64,000 nucleotides of DNA from Verrucomicrobiota bacterium (GTDB taxonomy: Bacteria; Verrucomicrobiota; Verrucomicrobiia; Chthoniobacterales; Terrimicrobiaceae): contig JAGWWS010000009.1 of NCBI GenBank assembly GCA_018970255.1, forward strand, positions 1-64,000. The letters are read 5' to 3'. The notes beneath the pieces were generated by a model. The model saw only the letters and a list, made by a program, of their open reading frames with translations, searched no databases and was not told the origin of the DNA. Positions 8,140-16,473 of the stretch are shown in pieces (position 1 is the stretch's first letter; every line of letters begins with the position of its first letter). The translations under genes were made by a program, and so were the position numbers.

Positions 8140-10173
8140 ATGAGGTTTCGCCGTGAGATTTCCTTCCGCTGGCTGCTGGCGGGGATTTTTTCGGGGCTGA
8201 TTGTGATTTCGACGGGCTCGGTTTTGTGGTTGGCGTCCGAGGGAACGGGGCGGGCGGTGCGGGATTTGGCGCAGGGGCAGGTGGACGCCTCGCTCGATTC
8301 CGTGGGCTCGAGGGTGAAATTGTATTTCAACCCGGCGAACCGGTTGCTGAAAACGGTTCGCGGCGGAATTTTGAACGGCGTGGTGCCGCTGGATGATCCT
8401 GAAGCGATGGCGCGGAGCCTTGCGAGAATCATGCGGTTGGAGGTGGATATATCTTGGATCGGTTTCGGATATGCGGATGGAAGGACGGGTTCGGCACGGC
8501 TCGATGGCGGCAAAATCTTTGCGGTGGGATCCAATGCGGCTTCGGGGGATCTGGAGGTGCGCGAGTTGTTGCCCGACGGGAACCTTGGTGCGGTGGTCGA
8601 GTCGATGCCCGAAAAAGATTTCGATGCGCGCAAGAGGCCCTGGTTTCAACCCGCGGTGGATGCGGAGGGGGTGGTCTGGAATCCACCGTATGATTTTGTG
8701 AGCGGGGGCAGGGGAGTGGGTGCGTCGCTTGCGGTGAGGACTACCGGCGGGGAGTTGCTGGGTGTGGTTTACGTGGATTTCACGCTGGATAGCATTTCGG
8801 CGTTTCTTGACCGGGTGGCGGATCAGACGAAGGGCGGGACATTGGTTTATCTGAACTCCGGGGAGCTGCTCGCGAAGTCCACGACCGGGGTGCCGCCCGA
8901 GGTGGCCGAGAGGCTCGGAGCGATGATGAAAAATTCGATACAACTCGGTGAGCTGCAGAGCGAGGGGCAGACGGTTTTCGACGAGGTGAGTCACGGCGGG
9001 GGATCGAGCATCGTGGCGATGCGCGAGGTCGATTTGGAGGGCGGGGGCTCGGGTGTGTGTGTGGTGGTGTTCGACCGGAAGCGGACCTTCGGTGCGGTGG
9101 AGTCGCAGATCGCGCGGAGTTCCGCCGCCGCCGCCGTGGTGTTCGCTTTGTCACTGGTGCTGGCGTTTTTCACGGCGAAGCGGCTTTCGCGGCCCTTGCA
9201 GTCCCTGACCCGCGAGATGGAAAAAATCGGGCGGTTCGAACTGGACTCGGTGGCGCCCACGGCGTCTTCCATCAAGGAGGTGGGGATTTTATCGCTGGCG
9301 GTGGAGAAGGGGCGGAACAATTTGAAATCGTTCTCGCACTATGTGCCGGCGGACATTGTGCACGGCTTGGTGAAGAGCGGCACCGTGGCTGCGCGCGGCG
9401 GGGAGCGGCGCGAGGTGACTGTGTTGTTTTGCGATATCGAGGGTTTCACGAGTTATGCGGAGAAGACAACGCCCGAGCAGGCGGTGGAAACACTGAGCGG
9501 GTGTTTCGAGGTTTTCGGGCGGGCGATTCACCGCAGCGGCGGCGTGATCGACAAGTTTTTGGGCGATGGGTTGATGGCGCTTTTCAACGCGCCGTCGCAC
9601 TTGGATGGCCATGCGGCGGCAGCTTGCCGGGCCGCTGTGGAAGCGATCGGCGAGTTGGGGGAGACCGGTGCGGGGAAAAGTTATGTGCCGCGTGTGAGGG
9701 TGGGGCTGAATGGTGGCGAGGCTCTGGCCGGAAACATCGGAACCAGCGAGCGGTTCAGCTACACGGCGATCGGCGATTGCGTGAATTTGGCGAGCCGGCT
9801 TGAGGGCATGAACAAATTTTACGGGACCTCCGTAATCGCGAGCGCGGCGATTCGGCGGGCGGCCGGGGATGCGGATTTCGTTTGGCGCGCTCTGGACCGG
9901 GTGGCGGTGGTGGGACGAAAGGAGCCGTTGGAGATTTTCGAACTCGTGGGGCTGCGGGCTTCGGTGGGGGAGGGAAAGTTGAAGATGGTCGGAATCTATG
10001 TTCGGGCCCTGGAGTTGTATTTTTCAAAAAAATTCGCCGAGGCATGCGAGTTGCTCGGGGAGATCGAGGGCGTTGACTCGGCCGCGCGAGTGCTTTTGGC
10101 TCGTGCGAGCGAATTGGTTGCACATCCGCCGACCGAGAACTGGGATGGTGTGTTCCGGGCGGATCACAAATAG
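8140..10173 (+). CDS. Membrane adenylate cyclase (class III) with extracellular Cache sensor
   Basis: 677 aa. Order: transmembrane helix (about 10-32), periplasmic double-Cache sensor (FDARKRPWF, then GVVYVDFTLD), second helix (about 325-345), HAMP-like linker (RLSRPLQSLTREM) and a C-terminal class III cyclase domain from about 420. Both metal aspartates (LFCDIEGFT and FLGDGLMALF), the adenine-selecting lysine (VIDKFLGD) and aspartate (AIGDCVNLA), and the transition-state Asn/Arg (NLASRLE) are present, so it should make cAMP in response to a small extracellular ligand. A TTG lies one codon before the ATG used. Confidence 0.9.
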   Translation: MRFRREISFRWLLAGIFSGLIVISTGSVLWLASEGTGRAVRDLAQGQVDASLDSVGSRVKLYFNPANRLLKTVRGGILNGVVPLDDPEAMARSLARIMRLEVDISWIGFGYADGRTGSARLDGGKIFAVGSNAASGDLEVRELLPDGNLGAVVESMPEKDFDARKRPWFQPAVDAEGVVWNPPYDFVSGGRGVGASLAVRTTGGELLGVVYVDFTLDSISAFLDRVADQTKGGTLVYLNSGELLAKSTTGVPPEVAERLGAMMKNSIQLGELQSEGQTVFDEVSHGGGSSIVAMREVDLEGGGSGVCVVVFDRKRTFGAVESQIARSSAAAAVVFALSLVLAFFTAKRLSRPLQSLTREMEKIGRFELDSVAPTASSIKEVGILSLAVEKGRNNLKSFSHYVPADIVHGLVKSGTVAARGGERREVTVLFCDIEGFTSYAEKTTPEQAVETLSGCFEVFGRAIHRSGGVIDKFLGDGLMALFNAPSHLDGHAAAACRAAVEAIGELGETGAGKSYVPRVRVGLNGGEALAGNIGTSERFSYTAIGDCVNLASRLEGMNKFYGTSVIASAAIRRAAGDADFVWRALDRVAVVGRKEPLEIFELVGLRASVGEGKLKMVGIYVRALELYFSKKFAEACELLGEIEGVDSAARVLLARASELVAHPPTENWDGVFRADHK

Positions 10174-10236
10174 GAGTCCCCGGACTTTTTAAAGATGTCT
10201 TCCACCCTGCGGCGGGGTTCGGCATTGTTTCGTGCG

Positions 10237-11079
10237 ATGAAAAGCGTGCGGGTGCGGGTGCCGGCGACGACGGCGAATTTGGGGCCGGGCTTCGATTGCC
10301 TGGGGATTGCGCTGCGGATTTACAATACTGTCGAAGTTTCCGGTGGGCGCGGTGAAGAGCCCGGGGAAATGGCGCGCGCGGCGGCGGAATTGTTTTTCAA
10401 GGCGGCCCGGCGGAAAAAATTCGATTTCCACTGGTCCGTGGAGGGGGGGGTGCCGAGGTCCCGCGGACTGGGCAGCAGTGTGACGGTGAGGCTCGGGATT
10501 TTGCACGGGCTCAATGTGCTCTCGGGTTCGCCCCTCGGTCGGGAGGACCTTTTTCATTTGTGTGCCGAACTGGAGGGCCACCCCGACAATGCGGCGCCGG
10601 CGGCTTTCGGCGGATTTTGCATCGCGCCGCCGATGGGGCCGGTGCAGCGCCATAAAGTGGGGAAGGCGCTCAAGTTCGTGGTTTTGATTCCCGGGATGCA
10701 ACTCGAGACCGAGCGGGCGAGGCGTGTTTTGCCCAAGCGCGTTTCCCTCGGGGATGCGGCTTTCGCGGTCGGCAACGCCGCTGCGATCGCCGGGGCTTTT
10801 GCCGGCAAGAATTACGAGGCTCTCCGCGGCTGCTTCGGCGACACACTTCACCAGCCGTTCCGTGAAAAACTGATGCCGTTCCTCGGCGATGTGATCCGGG
10901 CGGGGGAGGAAGCCGGTGCCCTCGGTGGATGGTTGAGCGGGTCGGGTTCGTCGATCGCTTGCGCGGCGCTGGGCAATGCCCCGCGGATCGCGAACGCCAT
11001 GGTGGCGGCGAGTGGATTGGACGAGGCTTGCGCAGTCGTGGTGGGTGCGGACAACACCGGAACGGTCGTTTTGAAATGA
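10237..11079 (+). CDS. thrB: Homoserine kinase (ThrB)
   Basis: GHMP-family kinase that phosphorylates L-homoserine with ATP in threonine synthesis. Family blocks: N-terminal VPATTANLGPGFDCLG, the ATP loop SRGLGSSV, and the C-terminal GGWLSGSGSSIACA. 280 aa from the ATG at 10237, which places the conserved VPATTAN block about ten residues in, as usual; an upstream ATG at 10195 would add 14 residues. The stop overlaps the lpxK start (ATGA). Confidence 0.93.
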   Translation: MKSVRVRVPATTANLGPGFDCLGIALRIYNTVEVSGGRGEEPGEMARAAAELFFKAARRKKFDFHWSVEGGVPRSRGLGSSVTVRLGILHGLNVLSGSPLGREDLFHLCAELEGHPDNAAPAAFGGFCIAPPMGPVQRHKVGKALKFVVLIPGMQLETERARRVLPKRVSLGDAAFAVGNAAAIAGAFAGKNYEALRGCFGDTLHQPFREKLMPFLGDVIRAGEEAGALGGWLSGSGSSIACAALGNAPRIANAMVAASGLDEACAVVVGADNTGTVVLK

Positions 11080-12266
11080 GGCGCTGGATCGAAGGGCTCG
11101 AATCCTTCGCCATGGATGTGATCATGGACCGCCGGGCGGGGCGGCGAGCGGGCGCTCTGCGCGGGGTTCTATTCTGGCTCTCCGGGATTTACCGCCTCAT
11201 TGTCCAGTCGCGTCTCGCGCTCTATCGCAACAGGATTTTCCGCAGCCATTCGCATGGATGCTTGGTCATCAGCGTGGGCAACCTCACCGTCGGCGGGACG
11301 GGAAAAACGCCGGTGGTCGAAATGCTCGCGGGGGCTTTGCAAAAAGGCGGGCGGCGCGTGGCGATTTTAAGTCGGGGATACAAAAGCGTGCCGCGACCGC
11401 TCTTGGTCCGGCTTTTTGAAAAACTCACCCGCAACAAATCGCCTTTTGTGCCCCGCGTGGTTTCGGACGGGGTTTCGCTGCTGCTCGATTCCAGGACGGC
11501 CGGGGATGAGCCGTTCATGCTTGCCAAAAACTTGCGTGGCGTGGTGGTGCTTGTGGACCGCGACCGTGTGAAGAGCGGCATCCATGCCATCCGGGAATTC
11601 GGCTGCGACACGCTGGTCCTCGATGATGGCTACCAGTATGTGCGGATGCGCCACGGGCTGGAGATTGCTTTGATCGATCGGCAGTCGCCATTTGGAAATG
11701 GCTTCATGCTCCCCCGGGGCACCTTGCGCGAACCGCCGGAAAACCTCGCGCGCGCCACCCACATTTTCATCACGAAGTGCGATGGCGGGGACAACAGCGA
11801 ACTCGTCCGGGAAATCCGCCGCCACAACCCCGCGGCGGACATCATCGAATGCACCCACCGCCCGAAGCACCTCCAAAACTTCGCAACCGGCGAGTTGAAG
11901 CCCCTCGAATTCCTGCACGGGCTGAGGGTGGGGTCGCTTTGCGGGATAGCGGTGCCGGAGAGTTTCGAAGGCGCCCTCCGCCAACTCGGGGCAAGCGTCG
12001 ATATCTCGCAGAACTATGCGGACCACCACCGGTATTCTTTGAAGGAGGTCGAGCGTTTCGTGCGGCGCTGCGCGCGGCGGAACCTTGACGCTGTGCTCAC
12101 CACGGAAAAGGACGCCGTGCGCATTCCCCGGATCATGAACCCGGAGGTGCCCATCTACTACCTGCGCGTCGAAATCGAAATTCTGTCGGGGCAGGGGAAT
12201 TGGGAAAAATTTGTTGAAAGGCTGACGCGCAAGCGCGAATCCTTGGCGCCCCAGCTTGCCTATTGA
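11076..12266 (+). CDS. lpxK: Tetraacyldisaccharide 4'-kinase (LpxK)
   Basis: 396 aa membrane-associated kinase that phosphorylates the lipid A disaccharide precursor at the 4' position; it shows that the cell makes lipopolysaccharide. The Walker A SVGNLTVGGTGKTP (about 67-80), an N-terminal hydrophobic helix (ALRGVLFWLSGIYRL), LDDGYQY and the late TTEKDAVR block are all typical. Start ATG overlaps the thrB stop. Its end overlaps the convergent SRPBCC gene by seven bases. Confidence 0.94.
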   Translation: MRRWIEGLESFAMDVIMDRRAGRRAGALRGVLFWLSGIYRLIVQSRLALYRNRIFRSHSHGCLVISVGNLTVGGTGKTPVVEMLAGALQKGGRRVAILSRGYKSVPRPLLVRLFEKLTRNKSPFVPRVVSDGVSLLLDSRTAGDEPFMLAKNLRGVVVLVDRDRVKSGIHAIREFGCDTLVLDDGYQYVRMRHGLEIALIDRQSPFGNGFMLPRGTLREPPENLARATHIFITKCDGGDNSELVREIRRHNPAADIIECTHRPKHLQNFATGELKPLEFLHGLRVGSLCGIAVPESFEGALRQLGASVDISQNYADHHRYSLKEVERFVRRCARRNLDAVLTTEKDAVRIPRIMNPEVPIYYLRVEIEILSGQGNWEKFVERLTRKRESLAPQLAY

Positions 12267-12715
12267 CCCGCGAAAAACCTGCGTGTGGCCGCGTGTCTGG
12301 CGCGGAAGATTCCTGCGAAAACCAATGGCAGTGCGAGCCGCGTGGCGAGGGTGCCGGCGGCGCCGCCTTTTAGAAGGCATTTCACCCGGTCGGTCATGAG
12401 CGTTCCCTCGGGATGCGGTTCGAAAATGTGGCTGTGGCGCCAGTGAACAAATGGCGAGCGGAGCGCCCCGTCGACCAGCAGGCGGGGGCTTTCCACTTCC
12501 TCCCAACGTCCGGTCCAATCGATCGGCAGCCCGAATTGCGAGGCGCGGATGCGGAAGGTTCCGCCGGGGGCGGCTTTTTCGCGGCACTCCACGCTTTGGA
12601 TGCGCAGCGATGGCGGGGCGATGCGCGCAATGTTCCGCGGGTTTTCATGGAAGGCGAAAACCTCGGGCGGGGTTGCACGAAGGGGGGTGGAGCGTTGGTA
12701 GGTGTAGGTTTTCAA
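12260..12715 (-). CDS. SRPBCC-fold protein (polyketide cyclase/dehydrase type)
   Basis: 151 aa. [22 protein letters not shown] followed by [12 protein letters not shown] and a central [18 protein letters not shown] block is typical of COG4276-like SRPBCC ligand-binding proteins. The ligand is unknown. No ATG fits; a TTG at 12715 gives exactly the family's usual N-terminus, whereas longer starts add residues unlike the family and run into the acpP promoter region. Confidence 0.75.
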   Translation of the reverse strand: MKTYTYQRSTPLRATPPEVFAFHENPRNIARIAPPSLRIQSVECREKAAPGGTFRIRASQFGLPIDWTGRWEEVESPRLLVDGALRSPFVHWRHSHIFEPHPEGTLMTDRVKCLLKGGAAGTLATRLALPLVFAGIFRARHAATRRFFAGQ

Positions 12716-12792
12716 AGGGTGAAATGTCTTGACCGCTTTTTGCCAATGGCAAGTGTGTCGCACGCCGCTCCGGTTTTTCTCCAATTTCCTTG

Positions 12793-12821
12793 TTGCAAAA
12801 CGCGGGGTCGGTCGTTACTCA
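12793..12821 (+). promoter_or_regulatory. Probable acpP promoter
   Basis: TTGCAA, 17-base spacer, TACTCA, ending 23 bases before the acpP ATG. The same TTGCA...TAC pattern precedes rpsJ and the tRNA gene. A short palindrome (TTGCCA-A-TGGCAA, 12740-12752) lies upstream. Confidence 0.4.
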
Positions 12822-12844
12822 CAACCCGCAACTCATCACAAAAC

Positions 12845-13090
12845 ATGTCTGAAAAATCCATCGAAGAGAAAGTCAAAGATATCATCGTCGAGCAACTCGG
12901 TGTCACCGCCGAGCAAGTCACCCCGTCCGCCTCGTTCATCGAGGACCTCGGGGCGGATTCCCTCGACACCGTCGAACTGGTCATGGCCTTCGAGGAGGAA
13001 TTCGGGGTCGAAGTGCCCGATGAGGATGCCGAGAAGCTCCAGAGCGTCGGCGATGTGATCAAATACATCGAAGAAAAAGCTTCGAAGTAA
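12845..13090 (+). CDS. acpP: Acyl carrier protein
   Basis: 81 aa, acidic, with the phosphopantetheine attachment motif [10 protein letters not shown] (Ser about 38). Carries growing acyl chains in fatty acid and lipid A synthesis. It stands alone: no fabD/fabG/fabF adjoin it, and it is followed directly by a strong terminator. Confidence 0.97.
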   Translation: MSEKSIEEKVKDIIVEQLGVTAEQVTPSASFIEDLGADSLDTVELVMAFEEEFGVEVPDEDAEKLQSVGDVIKYIEEKASK

Positions 13091-13117
13091 TTTCCAAGCG
13101 ACAACTCAATTTCAGGG

Positions 13118-13143
13118 AAACCCCGCTTCGGCGGGGTTTTTCT
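13118..13143 (+). terminator. Rho-independent terminator after acpP
   Basis: Stem AAACCCCGC / GCGGGGTTT closed by a TTCG tetraloop and followed by a T-rich tail (TTTTTCTTTT), 27 bases after the acpP stop. Confidence 0.9.
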
Positions 13144-13176
13144 TTTGCTGGAATTCGGCACTTCGGGGTGGAAAAG

Positions 13177-13210
13177 AAAAACGCCCGCCGTATTTGGCGG
13201 GCGTTTTTGT
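13177..13210. terminator. Bidirectional terminator after rplC
   Basis: Stem AAACGCCCGCC / GGCGGGCGTTT with a 6-base loop, T-run on one side and A-run on the other, so it works for the leftward rplC transcript and as back-up for acpP. Confidence 0.85.
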
Positions 13211-13237
13211 TTGGAAGAATTTTCCGTTTTGGACGGG

Positions 13238-13882
13238 TTACTTTTTGGCGGCCGCTTTTTTCTTTGCCGGGCGGACGACCACGAACGAGCCGTTCGCACC
13301 GGGGACTGCACCGGCGACCACGAGGACGCCTTCTTCGCCGCGGACCTGGAGGACGCGGAGGTTTTGGACCGTGACGCGCTCGTCTCCCATGTGGCCGGGC
13401 ATGCCCATGTTTTTCCACACGCGGCCCGGGGTGGAGCGGTTGCCGATGGCGCCGTTCCGGCGGTGCATGGTGGATCCGTGGGTCATGGGCTGGCCTTGGA
13501 AATTGTGCTTCTTCATCGTGCCCTGGAAACCCTTGCCCTTCGACTGCCCGATGACATCGACGAACTGGCCGATCTCGAAATTCGAGACGGGGACATCCGC
13601 GGACTCGGGTGCGGCGGCGCCGTCGGCGAGGCGGAACTCGCGGATGAAGCGCTTGGGCGTGGAGGAGGATTTGGCGAAGTGCCCGGCCATGGCCTTGCCG
13701 ATGCGCTGGGGCTTCTGGTCGCCGTAGCCGAGTTGCACGGCGGAGTAGCCGTCCTTTTCGGTGGTCTTGAGTTGGAGGATGCGGTTGCCGCCGGCTTCGA
13801 TGACGGTGGCGGGCGTGGCGCGGCCCTTGTCGTCGTAGAGGCGGGTCATGCCGATTTTTTTGCCGAGGAGTCCGATGCTCAT
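13238..13882 (-). CDS. rplC: 50S ribosomal protein L3
   Basis: 214 aa. N-terminus MSIGLLGKKIGMTRLYDDKG, the GKGFQGTMKKHNFQG loop and GRVWKNMGMPGHMG are diagnostic of L3, with a Lys/Ala-rich tail. Binds 23S rRNA near the peptidyl-transferase centre and starts large-subunit assembly. It is followed by a terminator, not by rplD, so the usual S10 operon is cut after the second gene. Confidence 0.97.
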   Translation of the reverse strand: MSIGLLGKKIGMTRLYDDKGRATPATVIEAGGNRILQLKTTEKDGYSAVQLGYGDQKPQRIGKAMAGHFAKSSSTPKRFIREFRLADGAAAPESADVPVSNFEIGQFVDVIGQSKGKGFQGTMKKHNFQGQPMTHGSTMHRRNGAIGNRSTPGRVWKNMGMPGHMGDERVTVQNLRVLQVRGEEGVLVVAGAVPGANGSFVVVRPAKKKAAAKK

Positions 13883-13888
13883 GGTGTG

Positions 13889-14206
13889 TTAGATTTTGAT
13901 GGTGATGTCGACGCCGGCCGGGAGGTTGAGCTTGCGGAGTTCGTCAACGGTTTTGGAAGTGGGCTCGACGATGTCGAGGAGGCGCTTGTGGGTGCGGATT
14001 TCGAACTGGTCCATCGATTTTTTGTCCACGTGCGGCGAGCGGTTGACGGTGAAGCGCTCGATGCGGGTCGGGAGTGGGATGGGTCCTGTGACCTTGGAGC
14101 CGGTGCGTTTGGCGGTTTCGACGATTTCCTGCGCGGAGGCGTCGAGGATGCGGTAGTCGAATGCCTTGAGGCGGATTCGGATTTTTTGCGTGGTGGTTGC
14201 TGCCAT
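13889..14206 (-). CDS. rpsJ: 30S ribosomal protein S10
   Basis: 105 aa; [29 protein letters not shown] and the central [24 protein letters not shown] block (split here) are classical S10. Also acts as NusE in transcription antitermination. It lies six bases before rplC and 111 bases after pdhC, where tuf would normally stand. A separate promoter is visible upstream. Confidence 0.97.
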   Translation of the reverse strand: MAATTTQKIRIRLKAFDYRILDASAQEIVETAKRTGSKVTGPIPLPTRIERFTVNRSPHVDKKSMDQFEIRTHKRLLDIVEPTSKTVDELRKLNLPAGVDITIKI

Positions 14207-14261
14207 AGGAATAAAGAGCTGTTGGTTTCGCTTGCCCCGCCAGGTTGGCGGAGGAGTGCGG

Positions 14262-14289
14262 AAAGTAGGGAAAGGCCTCCCTTTTGCAA
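14262..14289 (-). promoter_or_regulatory. Probable rpsJ promoter
   Basis: Minus strand: TTGCAA, 16-base spacer, TACTTT, about 55 bases before the rpsJ ATG, between pdhC and rpsJ. It would allow the two ribosomal genes to be expressed independently of pdhABC. Confidence 0.4.
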
Positions 14290-14317
14290 GGGCAATTTTC
14301 GCTCTGCCTCGCGTGGG

Positions 14318-15508
14318 TCAGAGCGACTCGGGCGAGTTCAGGAGTTCGCCGATGCGCTTGAGCAGGCGGCCGGCGGCGCCTCCATCGAGCACGCGGTGGT
14401 CGAAGCTGAGCGTGAACTGGGCTTCGACGACCGGGACGAATTCCTCAAGCTGCGGGTTCCAGAAGGGGACGGTTTGGCCGGCGCCCATGCCGAGGAGGAG
14501 CGTTTGCTCGGGGAGGGGAATCGGCGTGGCCAGCGTGAGGCCGAAGGTGCCGTAGTTTGTGATGGTGGCAATGGAGCCGCCGGTATCCGCGGGCGAAAGG
14601 CGGCGCTGGCGGGCGAGTTCGACGAGGCGGTTGTAGCGGGAGACAAGGTCGTCGAGAGGGTATTGGTCTGCATTGCGGATGACCGGGACGAGCACGCCAT
14701 CCTCGGCCTCGACGGCGAAACCGATATCGACGGCGGGCGGGTGGATGATGCTTTCGCCGATGAGGCGGCCGGCGGGGGCGCTGTTTTCGCCAAGGGCGAC
14801 GGCAAGTGCGCGCAGGGCGTAAAGGGCGGGGCCTGGCTTCGAGGGGTGCGTTTTGCGGTGGGCGAGGAGCTTGTCCATGTGGACCGGCAGCACGACGGTG
14901 GCCAGCGGGCGGGTCCAACTGCGGATCATCGCATCGGCAACGGCCTTCCTCATCGGCGAGGCCGGCGTGATGCGGTTGTTTTCGATGCTGCCCATGAAGC
15001 GCTCAAGGTCTTCGATGGTGACGCGGCCGCCGGCGCCGCTGCCGGGAATGCCCGAGAGGTCGGCGGCGCGGAGGCCGAGTTCCGCCATGCGGGCTTTCAT
15101 CCGCGGGGACATGTAGGCCACGCCGCCCGCGTGGGCGGGGACGGGGAGGCCGCCGGGGACGGTGGGTTCGACTTTTTGCGGGGGGGCGTGGGTTTCGGTG
15201 CGCTTCTTCTGGGGCTTGCGGCCGGGCTTTTCGTCATCGGAAAGCCCGAGGCGCTTGGCTTCGGCGGCATCGACCTCGATTTGCCCAAGGACGGCGCCGA
15301 CCGGGTAGCTCGAGCCGGCCTCGAGGGAGAGTTCCGAGATCCGCCCCGAGCAAGTGGCGGTGACCGCCATGACGGCTTTGTTGGTTTCGACTTCGATGAT
15401 GTCGGCATCCGCCTGCACGGTGTCGCCCTCCTTGACGAGGATGCGGACGATGGTGGCCTCCGCGATGGATTCGCCGAGCTGGGGCATTTGGATAGGGACG
15501 AGGGCCAT
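14318..15508 (-). CDS. pdhC: Pyruvate dehydrogenase complex E2, dihydrolipoyl acetyltransferase
   Basis: 396 aa. One N-terminal lipoyl domain (MPQLGES; lipoyl-lysine in VETNKAVM, about residue 42), a Pro/Lys-rich linker, an E1/E3-binding domain (about 130-165, MSPRMKARMAELGL) and the catalytic domain ending with the acyltransferase motif SFDHRVLDGGAAG. Transfers acetyl groups to CoA. Start ATG lies two bases after the pdhB stop. No E3 (lpd) gene is in the window, so it must be elsewhere. The 2-oxo acid could also be branched-chain; pyruvate is the more likely substrate. Confidence 0.9.
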   Translation of the reverse strand: MALVPIQMPQLGESIAEATIVRILVKEGDTVQADADIIEVETNKAVMAVTATCSGRISELSLEAGSSYPVGAVLGQIEVDAAEAKRLGLSDDEKPGRKPQKKRTETHAPPQKVEPTVPGGLPVPAHAGGVAYMSPRMKARMAELGLRAADLSGIPGSGAGGRVTIEDLERFMGSIENNRITPASPMRKAVADAMIRSWTRPLATVVLPVHMDKLLAHRKTHPSKPGPALYALRALAVALGENSAPAGRLIGESIIHPPAVDIGFAVEAEDGVLVPVIRNADQYPLDDLVSRYNRLVELARQRRLSPADTGGSIATITNYGTFGLTLATPIPLPEQTLLLGMGAGQTVPFWNPQLEEFVPVVEAQFTLSFDHRVLDGGAAGRLLKRIGELLNSPESL

Positions 15509-15510
15509 GG

Positions 15511-16473
15511 TCAGATGTGGAGCAGGCGCCGCGCGGCGGCGGCGATGGTGGATGCGGTCGGGCGGTGGACCGACCAAAGATCGGGGTGGTAGGGCACGGG
15601 CGTGTCCTTGGCATTGATGCGCATCGGCGCGGCGTCGAGGAGGCCGAAGCCTTCGGTGGAAACGCGCGAGATGACTTCCGAGGTGACGCCGCCCCAAGGC
15701 CATTCCTCGCTGACCACCAGCAGGCGGCCGGTGCGCGCGACGGAGGCGAGCACGGTGTCGGTATCGAGGGGCTTGACGCTGCGGAGGTCCACGACCTCGA
15801 GTTCGTATCCATCCGCGGCGAGTTCGGCTGCGGCGGCGAGGGATTCGTGGAGCATTGCGCCGTGGGTCACGATGGTGGCGTCGCGGCCGGCGCGTGCGAT
15901 GCGGGCTTTGCCAATGGGCAGCGAGGTCTCGGGGAGTTTCTCGGCCTTGAGGTGGTAATAGAGGAACTTGTGCTCGCAGAAGATGACGGGGTCGTCGATG
16001 GCGACAGCCTCGAGGAGCATTGTGTAAACATCCTCCACGGTGGCCGGCGTGACGACAACGAGGCCCGGCCAGTGGGCGTAGATGGCTTCCATGCTTTGGC
16101 TGTGGAAGGGGCCGGCGCCGGAAGTGCCGCCGGAGGGCAGGCGCACCACGATGGGGCAGGGCACACCGGTGCGGTAGAAGAGCGTGGCGGCGTGGTTGAC
16201 GATTTGGTTGAGGCCGCAGGTGGAGAAATCGGCGAACTGCATTTCCACGATCGGCCGGGCGCCCTCGATGGCTGCGCCGATCGCCATGCCCACGATCGCA
16301 TCCTCGCTGAGCGGGGAATCGAGCACGCGGCCGGGGAATTCGTTGGCGAGGTTTTTGGTCGCCTTGAACGCGCCGCCGAAATTCCCGATGTCCTGTCCGT
16401 AGAGGAAAACGCGGGGGTCGGTGGCGAGGGCCTTCTGCTGCGCGAGGCGGATGGCTTCGAGGTAGGTGATCAT
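15511..16473 (-). CDS. pdhB: Pyruvate dehydrogenase E1 beta subunit
   Basis: 320 aa, with YLEAIRLAQQKAL, YGQDIGNFGGAF (TPP-site region), SPLSEDAIVGMAIGAA and the C-terminal transketolase domain VDLRSVKPLDTDTVLASV. Pairs with PdhA to form the thiamine-diphosphate active site. The ATG at 16473 overlaps the pdhA stop (ATGA), so the subunits are translationally coupled. Confidence 0.93.
   Translation of the reverse strand: MITYLEAIRLAQQKALATDPRVFLYGQDIGNFGGAFKATKNLANEFPGRVLDSPLSEDAIVGMAIGAAIEGARPIVEMQFADFSTCGLNQIVNHAATLFYRTGVPCPIVVRLPSGGTSGAGPFHSQSMEAIYAHWPGLVVVTPATVEDVYTMLLEAVAIDDPVIFCEHKFLYYHLKAEKLPETSLPIGKARIARAGRDATIVTHGAMLHESLAAAAELAADGYELEVVDLRSVKPLDTDTVLASVARTGRLLVVSEEWPWGGVTSEVISRVSTEGFGLLDAAPMRINAKDTPVPYHPDLWSVHRPTASTIAAAARRLLHI

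Noticed and set aside
13145-15592. 815-codon plus-strand frame opposite rplC, rpsJ and pdhC
   Set aside because: It spans three well-identified genes and two terminators, with low-complexity Gly/Asp/Glu sequence; a GC-bias artefact.
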